Source: Pseudomonadota bacterium
Lineage (GTDB): Bacteria; Pseudomonadota; Gammaproteobacteria; Burkholderiales; Burkholderiaceae_C
NCBI GenBank assembly: GCA_023442945.1
Contig: JAEZWW010000117.1
Location: 66,224-130,223 of the forward strand
DNA: 64,000 nucleotides
Direction: 5' to 3'
A program made the translations under genes and the position numbers. Below, in pieces: positions 16,178-24,161 of this stretch. Each line of letters starts with the position of its first letter. Position 1 is the stretch's first letter. The notes beneath the pieces are model-generated. The model worked only from the letters and a program-made list of their open reading frames with translations. It ran no database searches and was not told the origin of the DNA.

Positions 16178-17620
16178 TGGACGTCCTGCAAAACCTCCTC
16201 TTCGGGTTTGAGCACGCGCTCACCCTGAGCAACCTGATGTACTGCGCACTGGGTTGCGCGGTCGGCACCATGGTCGGCCTGTTCGCTGATCATGCTGGCC
16301 GGCATCTACTACGGCGCACAGTACGGCGACAGCGTCAGCGCCATCACGATGAAGATCCCGCACGCGAGCAGCATCGTGGCCTGTATCGACGGGTACGCGA
16401 TGACGCTCAAGGGCAAGACAGGCCTGGCTTTGTTCACCGCGGGCGTGTCCAGCTTCATCGGCGGTACGCTGGCCATCATCGTGCTGGCCTTCATGGCGCC
16501 GTCGCTGAGCCAAGTCGCTTTCCTTTTCGGGCCGGCCGAGTATTGCGCCCTGATGCTGGTGGGTTTCGTCTGCGTCAGCTTCGTGACCACCGGCAGCCTG
16601 CTCAACGGCCTGGCCATGTGCATGGTCGGTGTGCTGCTGGGGCAGATCGGGACCGACGTGAACAGCGGCGTTCAGCGCTTTACGCTGGACCTGCCCTTCC
16701 TGGCCGACGGTGTGGGCCTCGTCAGCGTCGCGCTGGGATGCTTCGGTATCGCGGAGATCACGAAGAACCTGGACGCGCGGGAAGAGCGCTCGCCCTTCAA
16801 CGGCTCGATCAAGCTGATCCCGACCTGGCCGGAGTTCAAGCGCATCATTCCCAGCGCCCTGCGCGGCAGTGTGCTCGGTTCATTCCTCGGCATCCTGCCG
16901 GGGGGCGGCCCGGTGATCGCGCAGTTCGCGGCCTACGCCGTCGACAAGAAGGTGAGCAAGTACCGCCACGAGATCGGTACCGGCGCCATCGAAGGGGTGG
17001 CCGGCCAGGCGGCGGCGGACGAGGCGGCCGCGCGTACCAGCTTCATCCCGCTGCTGAGCATCGGCATTCCGGAAAACGCCGTCATGGCGCTGATGATGGG
17101 CGCCTTCATGATCAAGGGCGTCACGCCCGGGCCCAACCTGATTCCCGAGCACCCGGACGTCTTCTGGGGCCTGGTGGCCAGCATGTGGGTGGGCAACTGC
17201 TTCCTGCTGATCCTGAACGTGCCGTTGGTGCGCTACTGGCTGACGCTGTTCAAGATCCCGTACAGCGTGCTGTTCCCGGCGATCCTGTTCTTCTGCTGCA
17301 TCGGCTCGTTCAGCGTGAACAACAACGTGGACGACATCTTCGTCACCGTGTTTTTCGGCGCGCTGGGCTACACCTTCATGCGCCTGGGGCTGGATGCGGC
17401 ACCGCTGATGCTGGGCTTCATCCTCGGCCCCATGCTGGAGGAAAACTTCCGACGCGCGATGTTGCTGACCCGTGGCAGTTTCCTCGAGATGGCCCATCGC
17501 CCCATTGCGGGCACCTTGTTTGCCCTGGTCGGCATCTTCATCGCCTGGCAACTCGTCAGCGCGGTGCTGAAGATGCGCAAGGGGCGCGTCGCGGGACCGC
17601 CGCTGGCCATGCAGCACTGA
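16177..17620 (+). pseudogene. tctA: tctA, large transporter subunit, broken by deletion and frameshift
   Basis: From ATG 16177 the frame reads a normal TctA start (MDVLQNLLFGFEHALTLSNL, ending ...GTMVGLF) and then goes off frame at about 16280. The family sequence resumes in another frame with SLIMLAGIYYGAQYG at 16283. It then stays open to 17620, including the second LPGGGP motif and the C-terminal helices. In intact TctA about 25 residues holding the first LPGxGP motif and a membrane helix lie between these points; only four bases remain, so about 71 bp are missing. A truncated 442-aa product from ATG 16292 is possible but would lack the first helices. Probably non-functional unless the gap is an assembly artefact. 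Confidence 0.85.
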
Positions 17621-17794
17621 AAGCGCCTGCCCTGGCCGACCGGGCCGGCGCGCGGCTCGTGTGCTCGGCAACGCGCCGCATCCGTGGGTGTGGGGAAGCG
17701 GTCCTGGTCACCGTGGCGACAGCGGTCAATTTTCGAGTGGCATGCGGCCCGCTAGGATGGGCCGCAATCCACCCGTCATTGGAGGTTGCCAGCG

Positions 17795-19510
17795 ATGTCC
17801 CCCCGCGCCCACTTTCGGTTTTGGCCCGCGCGCCTGCCGCACGCCATCACGCCGCCTGCCACCTCCTTGTGGGACAACCTCGCGATCAGCGCCCGGCGCT
17901 ATCCAGACCGCGTGGCGACGGTGTTCTTCGGCCGCGCGACGACCTACGCCCAGCTGCACGCGGGGGCCGAACGGCTGGCGGCGTGGCTGCAGTCGGTGGG
18001 GGTGGGCAAGGGCGACCGGGTGCTGCTGGACATGCAGAACTCGCCGCAGCTGATCCTGGCGCACTTCGCCATCCTGCGCGCCGACGCGGTGGTGGTGCCG
18101 GTCAACCCGATGAACCGCGCCGAGGAGCTGAAGCACTACATCAGCGATGCCGACGCCCGCGTTGCCATCACCACCGGCGACCTGGCGCCCGAGTTGGCGG
18201 CCGCCAGCAACGCGCTGCCGGAGACCAAGCGCCTGGCGCACCTGTTGGTCACGCAGTTCACCGACGCTTTTGACGCCGACGTGCAGGGCGAGGACGCGCC
18301 GCCCGAAGCTTGGCGCAACTGGCTGCTGACACACCACCCGCTGCCGGCCCTGGACGATGGCGCCGTGCACGCGTGGACCGACGCGCTGGCCTTTGACGGC
18401 CCGCTGGCACCCGCGACCGCCGGCCCGCAGGATTTGTCCGTGCTGCCCTACACCAGCGGCACCACGGGGCTGCCCAAGGGCTGCATGCACACGCACGCGT
18501 CGATCATGCACAACGCGGTCGCGTGCGCGCTGTGGGGCGGAGTGACGGGCGAGACCGTTGCGCTGGTGGTGGTGCCGATGTTCCACATCACCGGCATGAC
18601 AGCGGTGATGCACGCGGCCATTTATGTGGGCGGCAGCATGGTGGTGATGCCGCGCTGGGACCGCGACCTGGCGGGCCGGCTGATCTCGCGCTGGCGCGTC
18701 ACCAACTTCACCAACATCCCCACCATGTGGATCGACCTGCTGGCCAGCCCGCGCTTTGACCAGTACGACCTGGCCAGCCTGGTGGCCACCAGCGGCGGCG
18801 GTGCCGCCATGCCGGCCGCTGTGGCGCAGCGCCTGCAGGACACCTACGGCCTGCGCTACGCCGAGGGCTACGGGCTGACGGAGACCGCCGCGCCTTCGCA
18901 CCAGAACCCGCTGGACCGCCCCAAGCAGCAGTGTCTGGGCATCCCCTTTGTCAGCACCGACGCGCGCGTGGTCGACCCCGAAACGCTGCAGGAAGTGTGC
19001 GTGGGCGAGCAGGGCGAAATCGTCATCCACGGCCCGCAGGTGTTCCAGGGCTACTGGAAACGCCCGGACGCGACCGAGGCCGCGTTCTTTGAGCTGGACG
19101 GCAAACGCTTCTTCCGTTCGGGCGACTTGGGCCGCGTGGACGAGGACGGCTACTTCTTCATCACCGACCGCCTCAAGCGCATGATCAACGCCAGTGGTTT
19201 CAAGGTCTGGCCGGCCGAGGTCGAATCGCTGATGTACCGCCACCCCGCCATCGCCGAGGCCTGCGTGATCGCCACGCAGGACGATTACCGCGGTGAATCG
19301 GTCAAGGCTGTGGTGGTGCTGCGGCCCACGCACCGCGACCTGGTGACCGACCAGGACATCATCGACTGGTGCCGCGAGAACATGGCCGTGTACAAGGCGC
19401 CGCGCGTGGTGCAGTTCGTCGACGCGCTGCCCAAGAGCGGTTCCGGCAAGGTCATGTGGCGCCTGCTGCAGGAAGCCGAGGCGAGCAGCGGCGGCGCGCC
19501 GGTGAATTGA
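17795..19510 (+). CDS. Acyl-CoA synthetase (AMP-forming, fatty-acid type)
   Basis: The 571-aa ANL-superfamily enzyme activates a carboxylic acid to its acyl-AMP and then acyl-CoA. Visible motifs are the P-loop PYTSGTTGLPKGCMHTH near residue 220, EGYGLTETAA, SGDLGRVDEDGYFFITDRLK, the hinge KRMINASGFKVWPAE and the C-terminal catalytic Lys in PKSGSGKVMWR. A long- or medium-chain fatty acyl-CoA ligase is most likely; the exact substrate is not readable. The ATG 17795 is preceded by TTGGAGGTTG; a TTG at 17786 is an unneeded alternative. It stands alone after the broken tctA. Confidence 0.88.
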   Translation: MSPRAHFRFWPARLPHAITPPATSLWDNLAISARRYPDRVATVFFGRATTYAQLHAGAERLAAWLQSVGVGKGDRVLLDMQNSPQLILAHFAILRADAVVVPVNPMNRAEELKHYISDADARVAITTGDLAPELAAASNALPETKRLAHLLVTQFTDAFDADVQGEDAPPEAWRNWLLTHHPLPALDDGAVHAWTDALAFDGPLAPATAGPQDLSVLPYTSGTTGLPKGCMHTHASIMHNAVACALWGGVTGETVALVVVPMFHITGMTAVMHAAIYVGGSMVVMPRWDRDLAGRLISRWRVTNFTNIPTMWIDLLASPRFDQYDLASLVATSGGGAAMPAAVAQRLQDTYGLRYAEGYGLTETAAPSHQNPLDRPKQQCLGIPFVSTDARVVDPETLQEVCVGEQGEIVIHGPQVFQGYWKRPDATEAAFFELDGKRFFRSGDLGRVDEDGYFFITDRLKRMINASGFKVWPAEVESLMYRHPAIAEACVIATQDDYRGESVKAVVVLRPTHRDLVTDQDIIDWCRENMAVYKAPRVVQFVDALPKSGSGKVMWRLLQEAEASSGGAPVN

Positions 19511-19577
19511 TTGCTATTGAATAAATAGCTGCTTGCGCAGTTGGCTGTACGGCTGTCGGCCAAAAAGGCTTGAAATC
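19511..19577 (+). repeat. Family A repeat, intergenic
   Basis: A full forward copy: ATAGCTGCTTGCGCAG, then GGCTGTACGGCTGTCGGCC and AAAAAGGCTTGAAA. It fills the gap between the convergent acyl-CoA synthetase and DUF3149 genes and begins at the stop codon of the former. Confidence 0.9.
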
Positions 19578-19592
19578 CGATGGATGGCAGCC

Positions 19593-19730
19593 TTATTCAG
19601 CGCCCGGCGCCTCTTTCATCTTGCGCAGGAAAAAGCGCACGAACCACACCGCCATCAGCAGCATGAAGGCGATGCCGGCGATGCTCATGCGGCCGTAGTC
19701 GGTACCAAACAGGTCTTGCCAGAGCTTCAT
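19593..19730 (-). CDS. DUF3149 family small membrane protein (45 aa)
   Basis: The ATG at 19730 gives MKLWQDLFGTDYGRMSIAGI, a membrane helix (IAGIAFMLLMAVWFVRFFL) and a short charged tail ending GAE. The pattern of an LFGTDYG start followed by one helix matches DUF3149, a small betaproteobacterial protein family of unknown function. An AGAGG lies eight bases before the start. It is on the same strand as the two upstream membrane-protein genes, 140 bp away. Confidence 0.8.
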   Translation of the reverse strand: MKLWQDLFGTDYGRMSIAGIAFMLLMAVWFVRFFLRKMKEAPGAE

Positions 19731-19870
19731 GGGGGCGTCCTCTCTCGTGGATGTTGTTCAAGCGGGTGCTTGACACAGAGTCTGCCCATGGCGTGCGTGG
19801 GGGTATTGATGCACCTCAAGCTCAGGGCAGACGGCGGGTGCCGTGGGCCGAAGGCGCGGCTGGCGCGCGC

Positions 19871-20602
19871 TCAGTCGGGCTTTTGCGCGACCGACTGGCC
19901 CGGCGCCGCGGCGGCGGACGCTGACCCTGCGCTGTGCGCGCCCAGATACTGCCCGGCCGTGACGCCCATCGACACGTAGATGCTGGTCACGCCTTCAATC
20001 CCGACGTCCGCCGGCACCACCCAGTGTGCCGGCACGAACAGCAGGCCGCCGCCCACCGGCACGGGCGCGGTGGGCACCAGTACGCCATGAAAGGGCTGGC
20101 CGCCCATGTCGACCGGCTCGGCCGTCGTCAGCAGGCCCAGCACCACCGTGGTGGCGGGCGCTTCGCCCTCGGCCGGCGGCCCGCCGAAGTACAGCCACAC
20201 CGGGCGCATCGACTTCTGGCCTTCGTCCTTGGGTTGGGTCATCAGGCCGACCATGCGTTGCACCACGTCGTACACCGTGCGCACCACCGGGATGCGATGG
20301 ATCAGCGACTGGAATAGCCGGTTGGCCCCGCGCTGCAAGCCCGTCTCGACCAGCAAGCCAAAGCCGTAGACCAGGGCCAGCAGCACCATCAGGCCAACCA
20401 GGTAGCCGGTGGCCGAGGCTTCGCTGCCCACGCCCAGGCCAATGTGGGTCAGCAGGCGACCGAAGAAGCTGGTGGGCCCCAACCATTCGGCCGCCAGACG
20501 CACCACCCACACCAGCAGCACCAGTGTGGCGGCCAGCGGCAGCAGTGCCAGCATGCCGGTCAGCAGCGGGCGCAGCAGGGGAAAGCGGTTGCGCGGTTCC
20601 AT
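19871..20602 (-). CDS. DUF502 family membrane protein
   Basis: From ATG 20602 the 243-aa product has two membrane helices (about residues 13-37 and 66-88) and the DUF502 core: GLQRGANRLFQSLIHRIPVV, RTVYDVVQRM and the later GGGLLFVPAHWVVPADVGIE. The family is widespread, often in one copy, with unknown function; plant relatives are COV proteins. The upstream reading to 20728 is Arg-rich and overlaps the next gene, so I reject it. It is likely co-transcribed with the upstream CbiM-like gene (37 bp gap). Confidence 0.85.
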   Translation of the reverse strand: MEPRNRFPLLRPLLTGMLALLPLAATLVLLVWVVRLAAEWLGPTSFFGRLLTHIGLGVGSEASATGYLVGLMVLLALVYGFGLLVETGLQRGANRLFQSLIHRIPVVRTVYDVVQRMVGLMTQPKDEGQKSMRPVWLYFGGPPAEGEAPATTVVLGLLTTAEPVDMGGQPFHGVLVPTAPVPVGGGLLFVPAHWVVPADVGIEGVTSIYVSMGVTAGQYLGAHSAGSASAAAAPGQSVAQKPD

Positions 20603-20639
20603 GGTCGGGCGCCATTGTGCCCGGTGCGCGCAGTGGCGC

Positions 20640-21275
20640 TCAGCCCTTGCCGTCGGGCGGACGCAGATACAGCCGGTCCGACCAGGTCGCCAGCCACTGC
20701 GGGCGGAAAGCCACGCCAATGGCGGCAAACATGCCGGTCAGAAAACCGTCGCCCCAGGCGATCAGCCAGCGCGCCACCAGGGCCAGGTCGGTCGGTACGG
20801 CCGCGGCCAGCGCGTGGCCGGTCCACTGCGCCAGTGCGCCGGTCACAAACATGCACAACACCGTGCCCAGAAACGCCCGGCCCAGGATGTAGATGAACAG
20901 GTTGTGTGGCAACCAGCGCCGCAGCGCCATGCCCAGGGCAAAAGCCAGTGTGGAAGGCACGATGCCCAGCCACACCGCCATGTCGACCTGCTGCTGCCAG
21001 TTGACCGGGGCGATCCAGCCCACCACCACAGCGACCGCGCACAGCACCGGCACGGCCAGCGGCCAGCCCAGCGCCAGCGTGATCAGACAGGCGCCCGACA
21101 GCTGCAGTTGGATCGGCATATGGTGCAGCCACGGCAGGGCCCACAGCCAGGGCGTGATCACCAGCGCCGCCAGCAGCGGTGAGATCAGCCCGGTGTTGCC
21201 CAACAGACGCCACGGTCGGAACGCCAGCGCGGTCAACAGCGCGAGGACGGCGAAAGCGGAGGTCAGCAATTTCAT
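20640..21275 (-). CDS. CbiM-like / COG3235 integral membrane protein
   Basis: The 211-aa protein starting MKLLTSAFAVLALLTALAF is nearly all membrane helices (about six). Features such as LPHNLFIYILGRAFLGTVL and the end GDGFLTGMFAAIGVAFRPQW followed by DRLYL match the family annotated as energy-coupling-factor permease-like or COG3235. CbiM relatives take up metal ions with ATPase partners, none of which are nearby, so transport is only a possibility. Identification is from motif memory rather than alignment. Confidence 0.6.
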   Translation of the reverse strand: MKLLTSAFAVLALLTALAFRPWRLLGNTGLISPLLAALVITPWLWALPWLHHMPIQLQLSGACLITLALGWPLAVPVLCAVAVVVGWIAPVNWQQQVDMAVWLGIVPSTLAFALGMALRRWLPHNLFIYILGRAFLGTVLCMFVTGALAQWTGHALAAAVPTDLALVARWLIAWGDGFLTGMFAAIGVAFRPQWLATWSDRLYLRPPDGKG

Positions 21276-21604
21276 ACGGCAGGTGACCGGCGCCGCGCGG
21301 GGTCGGCAGCGGCCCGGCGAGCGAGCGCCGGTCACCCAACGATTGTCCCACCCGGGGCCTGCGCGCGCCTGCGGTTGGCCTCCCATCCGGGTTGGTCGGG
21401 CTTGGGGCCACGCGCATCTGCCGCCGGGCTGCCCGGGCGGCCCGGATTCGCACGGCTCAGGCCGTGGCGGTGCCGACCGTTTCTTCGTCGGTAGAGCCGT
21501 GGTGGCCGCCGCAGCCCTGGATGGCTTCGGCCGGCAGCTTCGTCGGGTGGGCGATGTGCCCCGTTATGCTGGCGACCCCATTCACCCGCCGCTGGACCGC
21601 GCCC
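21276..21604. other. Divergent intergenic region of 329 bp
   Basis: It separates the CbiM-like gene from the 2OG-Fe oxygenase gene. Apart from a possible small minus-strand frame at 21457-21606, I see no repeat, terminator or recognisable promoter here. Confidence 0.5.
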
Positions 21605-21606
21605 AT
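21457..21606 (-). CDS. Candidate small ORF (49 aa), His/Cys/Gly-rich C-terminus
   Basis: An ATG at 21606 opens a 49-codon frame. Its second half (HPTKLPAEAIQGCGGHHG, then STDEETVGTATA) has almost only G or C in third positions, as genes here do, and an unusual CGGHHG cluster. No ribosome-binding site is visible and the family is unknown. It overlaps the oxygenase start on the other strand by two bases. It could equally be a chance frame in GC-rich DNA. Confidence 0.3.
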   Translation of the reverse strand: MGAVQRRVNGVASITGHIAHPTKLPAEAIQGCGGHHGSTDEETVGTATA

Positions 21607-22342
21607 GTTTGCTCCGCCCTTTGCCACCGCTGCCGAGTACCTCCAGGCGCTGCGCGCGCAAGGCAGCGCCGTCCTGGACGCCGCGACGGTGCGCCAGTTG
21701 GCCGGCACGAACGCGCGCGATCTGCACGCGCTCACGGCCGAATGGGCCACGCTGGCGCCCGATGACTATCTGCGTGACGGCGGCCGCTACCGCCGCCGGC
21801 GGCACGCCAGCGTCGTGCTGGCGCAGGACGGCGTGCAGGTGCAGCCGGCCCGCGCGCACTGGCAGCCCGTAGACTACAACGCGCTGCACGGCGGTATCGA
21901 ACGCTGGTTCGCCCCCTTGTCCGACGCCGCGCTGGCCGCGCCCGCCCTGCAGGCGCTGCTGCGCTGGCTGGCGCGCGTGGCCGACGCGGTGCATGGGCCG
22001 CAGCCCTGGTACACCGAGGTGCACGCCTTTCGCATCGACACGGCCGAGGGCATTGGCCGCCCGACGCCCGAAGGCGCGCACCGCGACGGCGTCGACCTGG
22101 TGGCGGTCTTCATGGTGGACCGCGAGGCCATCAAGGGCGGTGAAACCCGCGTCTTCGCGCTGGACGGCCCGCAGGGCCAGCGCTTCACGCTGGCCGAGCC
22201 TTGGTCGGTGCTGGTGATGGACGACACGCGCGTGATCCACGAAACCACGCCGATCCAGCCTGTTGATGCCGCCCAGCCCGGCCACCGCGACACGTTGGTG
22301 GTCACGCTGCGGCGCGGTGGTTTTCTGTCCCCGTCCCCTTGA
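21605..22342 (+). CDS. 2OG-Fe dioxygenase family protein
   Basis: From ATG 21605 the product is 245 aa and matches the 2OG-Fe dioxygenase family PF10014 (BsmA-like). The iron ligands are visible as HRDGVD (His and Asp) and a late His in VIHETTPI; the following RDTLVVTLRR carries the likely 2-oxoglutarate-binding Arg. These enzymes hydroxylate amino acids or other small substrates with Fe(II), O2 and 2-oxoglutarate. The substrate is unknown. In-frame ATGs further upstream exist (21566), but neither start has a clear ribosome site. The uspA gene follows after 70 bp. Confidence 0.8.
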   Translation: MFAPPFATAAEYLQALRAQGSAVLDAATVRQLAGTNARDLHALTAEWATLAPDDYLRDGGRYRRRRHASVVLAQDGVQVQPARAHWQPVDYNALHGGIERWFAPLSDAALAAPALQALLRWLARVADAVHGPQPWYTEVHAFRIDTAEGIGRPTPEGAHRDGVDLVAVFMVDREAIKGGETRVFALDGPQGQRFTLAEPWSVLVMDDTRVIHETTPIQPVDAAQPGHRDTLVVTLRRGGFLSPSP

Positions 22343-22412
22343 TGGATATCAAGCCTTTGTCTGGATCGCGCGGCACAATGAAGTTCGCCCATCCAACACG
22401 AAGGAGAACACC

Positions 22413-22856
22413 ATGTTCAAACACATTCTGGTCCCGGTGGACGGATCGCCGACTTCACTCGCCGCGATCGACAAGGCCATTGCGCTGGCCAAGAGTTTTG
22501 GCAGCACGGTGACGGCGATCTACGTGATCGACCCGTACCCTTTCACCGGTGTCGGCGCCGATTTCGCCTACGGCCAGGACCAGTACCTGAGCGCCGCCAA
22601 GGCCGAAGCCAACGCCGCCATCGAAGCGGTGTCGGCCCGATTGACCGCCGCCAGTGTGCCGGTGGACACCCGCGTGATCGAGGCCCACGCCGTCTGGCGC
22701 GGCATCCTCGAAGCTTCCGAAGCGGTCAGCGCCGACCTGGTCGTCATGGGTTCGCACGGCCGCCGCGGCCTGGAAAAGCTGGTGCTCGGCAGCGTCACGC
22801 AAAGCGTGCTGTCGCACACCAAGCTGACCACGCTGGTGGTGCGCGACGGCGTTTGA
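22413..22856 (+). CDS. Universal stress protein UspA family
   Basis: The 147-aa protein begins MFKHILVPVDGSPTSLAAID and carries the ATP-binding motif VMGSHGRRGLEKLVLGSVTQ, then SVLSHT, of ATP-binding Usp proteins. Such proteins are cytoplasmic dimers induced under starvation or redox stress. AAGGAG lies seven bases before the start. It follows the 2OG-Fe oxygenase gene on the same strand. Confidence 0.93.
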   Translation: MFKHILVPVDGSPTSLAAIDKAIALAKSFGSTVTAIYVIDPYPFTGVGADFAYGQDQYLSAAKAEANAAIEAVSARLTAASVPVDTRVIEAHAVWRGILEASEAVSADLVVMGSHGRRGLEKLVLGSVTQSVLSHTKLTTLVVRDGV

Positions 22857-22865
22857 GCCGGGTTT

Positions 22866-22925
22866 TTAAATGAAATGGGCCTCTGGCCCTAGAACAATCT
22901 GCGCGGCCAGCTATTGAAAATATAG
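22866..22925 (-). repeat. Family A repeat, intergenic
   Basis: GGCCTCTGGCCCTAGAACAA followed by TCTGCGCGGCCAGCTATTGA is a reverse-orientation copy filling the gap between the convergent uspA and arsR-type genes. Confidence 0.85.
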
Positions 22926-22962
22926 CGGATGGCGCCTGCGCGAGGCACGGGCACCGCGAGCC

Positions 22963-23343
22963 TCAGCCGCCGCGCCGTGCGCGAGCGCCCGCGCGCGGCA
23001 CCGTCGCACGAAACGCGGCGTGGTCGCTGGCCACCTGGTCGAAGCGGCGCACCAGGCTGCCGCAGACCAGCTCGCACAACTCGTGCACTGTGGGGTCGGC
23101 GATGCGGTAGTACACCGCGTTGCCGCGGCTGTCGCGCGCCACCAGGCCGTACTGCGCCATCTGCGCCAGGTGGCGCGACACGTTGGCCACGCTGGACTGC
23201 ACTTCCTGCGCGATTTCACCGACGCTGAGCTCGCCCGTGCCCAGCACATTGAGGATGCGCAGGCGCGTCGTCTCCGACAGGGTGCGAAAGTAGTTGGCCA
23301 CGTGCTCCAGCGCATCGGGCGGCAATTGCTTGAACGAGGCCAC
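22963..23343 (-). CDS. ArsR-family transcriptional regulator
   Basis: With GTG 23343 as start the product is 126 aa, usual for ArsR/SmtB repressors. The helix-turn-helix reads SETTRLRILNVLGTGELSVG then EIAQEVQSSVANVSRHLAQM, with the wing GNAVYYRIADPTV. Two Cys lie in HELCELVCGS; the first of the two Cys used by sulfide sensors of the SqrR/YgaV type is absent from helix 2 (ILNVLGTGE). The open frame extends to 23619, but the upstream part is not ArsR-like and covers the promoter. The neighbour is a DUF2892 gene, as in E. coli ygaVP, so sulfur control is plausible. Confidence 0.78.
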   Translation of the reverse strand: MASFKQLPPDALEHVANYFRTLSETTRLRILNVLGTGELSVGEIAQEVQSSVANVSRHLAQMAQYGLVARDSRGNAVYYRIADPTVHELCELVCGSLVRRFDQVASDHAAFRATVPRAGARARRGG

Positions 23344-23724
23344 TGGTTCACCGAGTCGGGTAGTTGAAGGGAGCAGTATGGCGCGTGCAACAAGCCGAGC
23401 GCCATCCGTGGTTGTTGCTAATTTGCGATATTGCGTATTTGCGTTAATGTGCAAATAATAAAACAATGAATACTGCCTGCCAAGCGGATCGCGCAGGCGG
23501 TCCGCAGGGTGAAATGCCCGCGGCCGGCGGTGCAGCGCGTTCGGTGGCGGCGCAAAACGCAGCAAGTTCTGGTCGAGCCGATCGTCGTCGCGCCATGTGG
23601 CTGCGGCGCTGCTGATCACGCGCGGTGACCCCGCCGCCGGGCTCAGCGTTTGCCCGGAGGCGAACTGCGCAAGATGGCCTGCGGATCCTCCCGCCCATCA
23701 GGGCATTTCTCGAAAGGAAGCGTC
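23344..23724. other. Divergent regulatory region of 381 bp
   Basis: It contains the only strongly AT-rich stretch nearby (23418-23466), with an inverted-repeat operator, between the ArsR-type gene and the DUF2892 gene. The remainder, 23470-23710, is GC-rich without a convincing gene. Confidence 0.6.
23421..23456. promoter_or_regulatory. Putative ArsR-type operator
   Basis: ATTTGC at 23437-23442 and GCAAAT at 23451-23456 form a perfect inverted repeat with an 8-bp spacer; a further direct ATTTGC lies at 23421-23426. The layout fits an ArsR-family operator and would let the regulator repress itself and possibly the divergent gene. Confidence 0.6.
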
Positions 23725-23925
23725 ATGAAACTCAACGTTGGCGGTGTTGACCGCATCCTCCGCATCGTCCTGGGCGTGGTGCTGATCGCACTGGCCGCCA
23801 CCGGCACGGTGGGCTGGTGGGGCTGGCTGGGCGTCGTACCTTTGGCGACCGGCCTGTTTCGCTTTTGTCCGCTGTACACCTTGCTGGGCATGAGCACCTG
23901 CCCGGTGGGGCGTTCCAAGACCTGA
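23725..23925 (+). CDS. DUF2892 (YgaP-like) membrane protein
   Basis: The 66-aa product starts MKLNVGGVDRILRIVLGVVL and has two membrane helices separated by a short GWWGW turn, then the conserved FCPLYTLLGMSTCP with two Cys. This is the DUF2892 module that forms the membrane part of YgaP. In YgaP it is fused to a rhodanese; here it stands alone. The divergent ArsR-type gene is the likely regulator. ATG 23725 is preceded by GAAAGGAAG. Confidence 0.87.
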   Translation: MKLNVGGVDRILRIVLGVVLIALAATGTVGWWGWLGVVPLATGLFRFCPLYTLLGMSTCPVGRSKT

Positions 23926-24161
23926 GCTGTTTACTTCCGCTAAATACCGCAGTCATGCGCGGCCCCGGTGCCGGTGATTGGGCCAAGCGCCGTGCCACGT
24001 GCAACGCGTGGCCGATCGCCGTGATGCGGGCTGCGTGCGGCGGTGCGCGTGTCGCTTGGGTGTCGGGGCCTCGGACTGTGCCGTTTCGGCAAGGCGTAGA
24101 CTAGCGTCAGCCCCAGCCAGCACACACAGCCCGGGCACACGGGGGCGCTAGGAGACAAGCA

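Noticed and set aside
16177..16300. Programmed ribosomal frameshift in tctA
   Set aside because: A slippery site alone cannot explain it: about 25 conserved residues are missing at the point where the frame changes.
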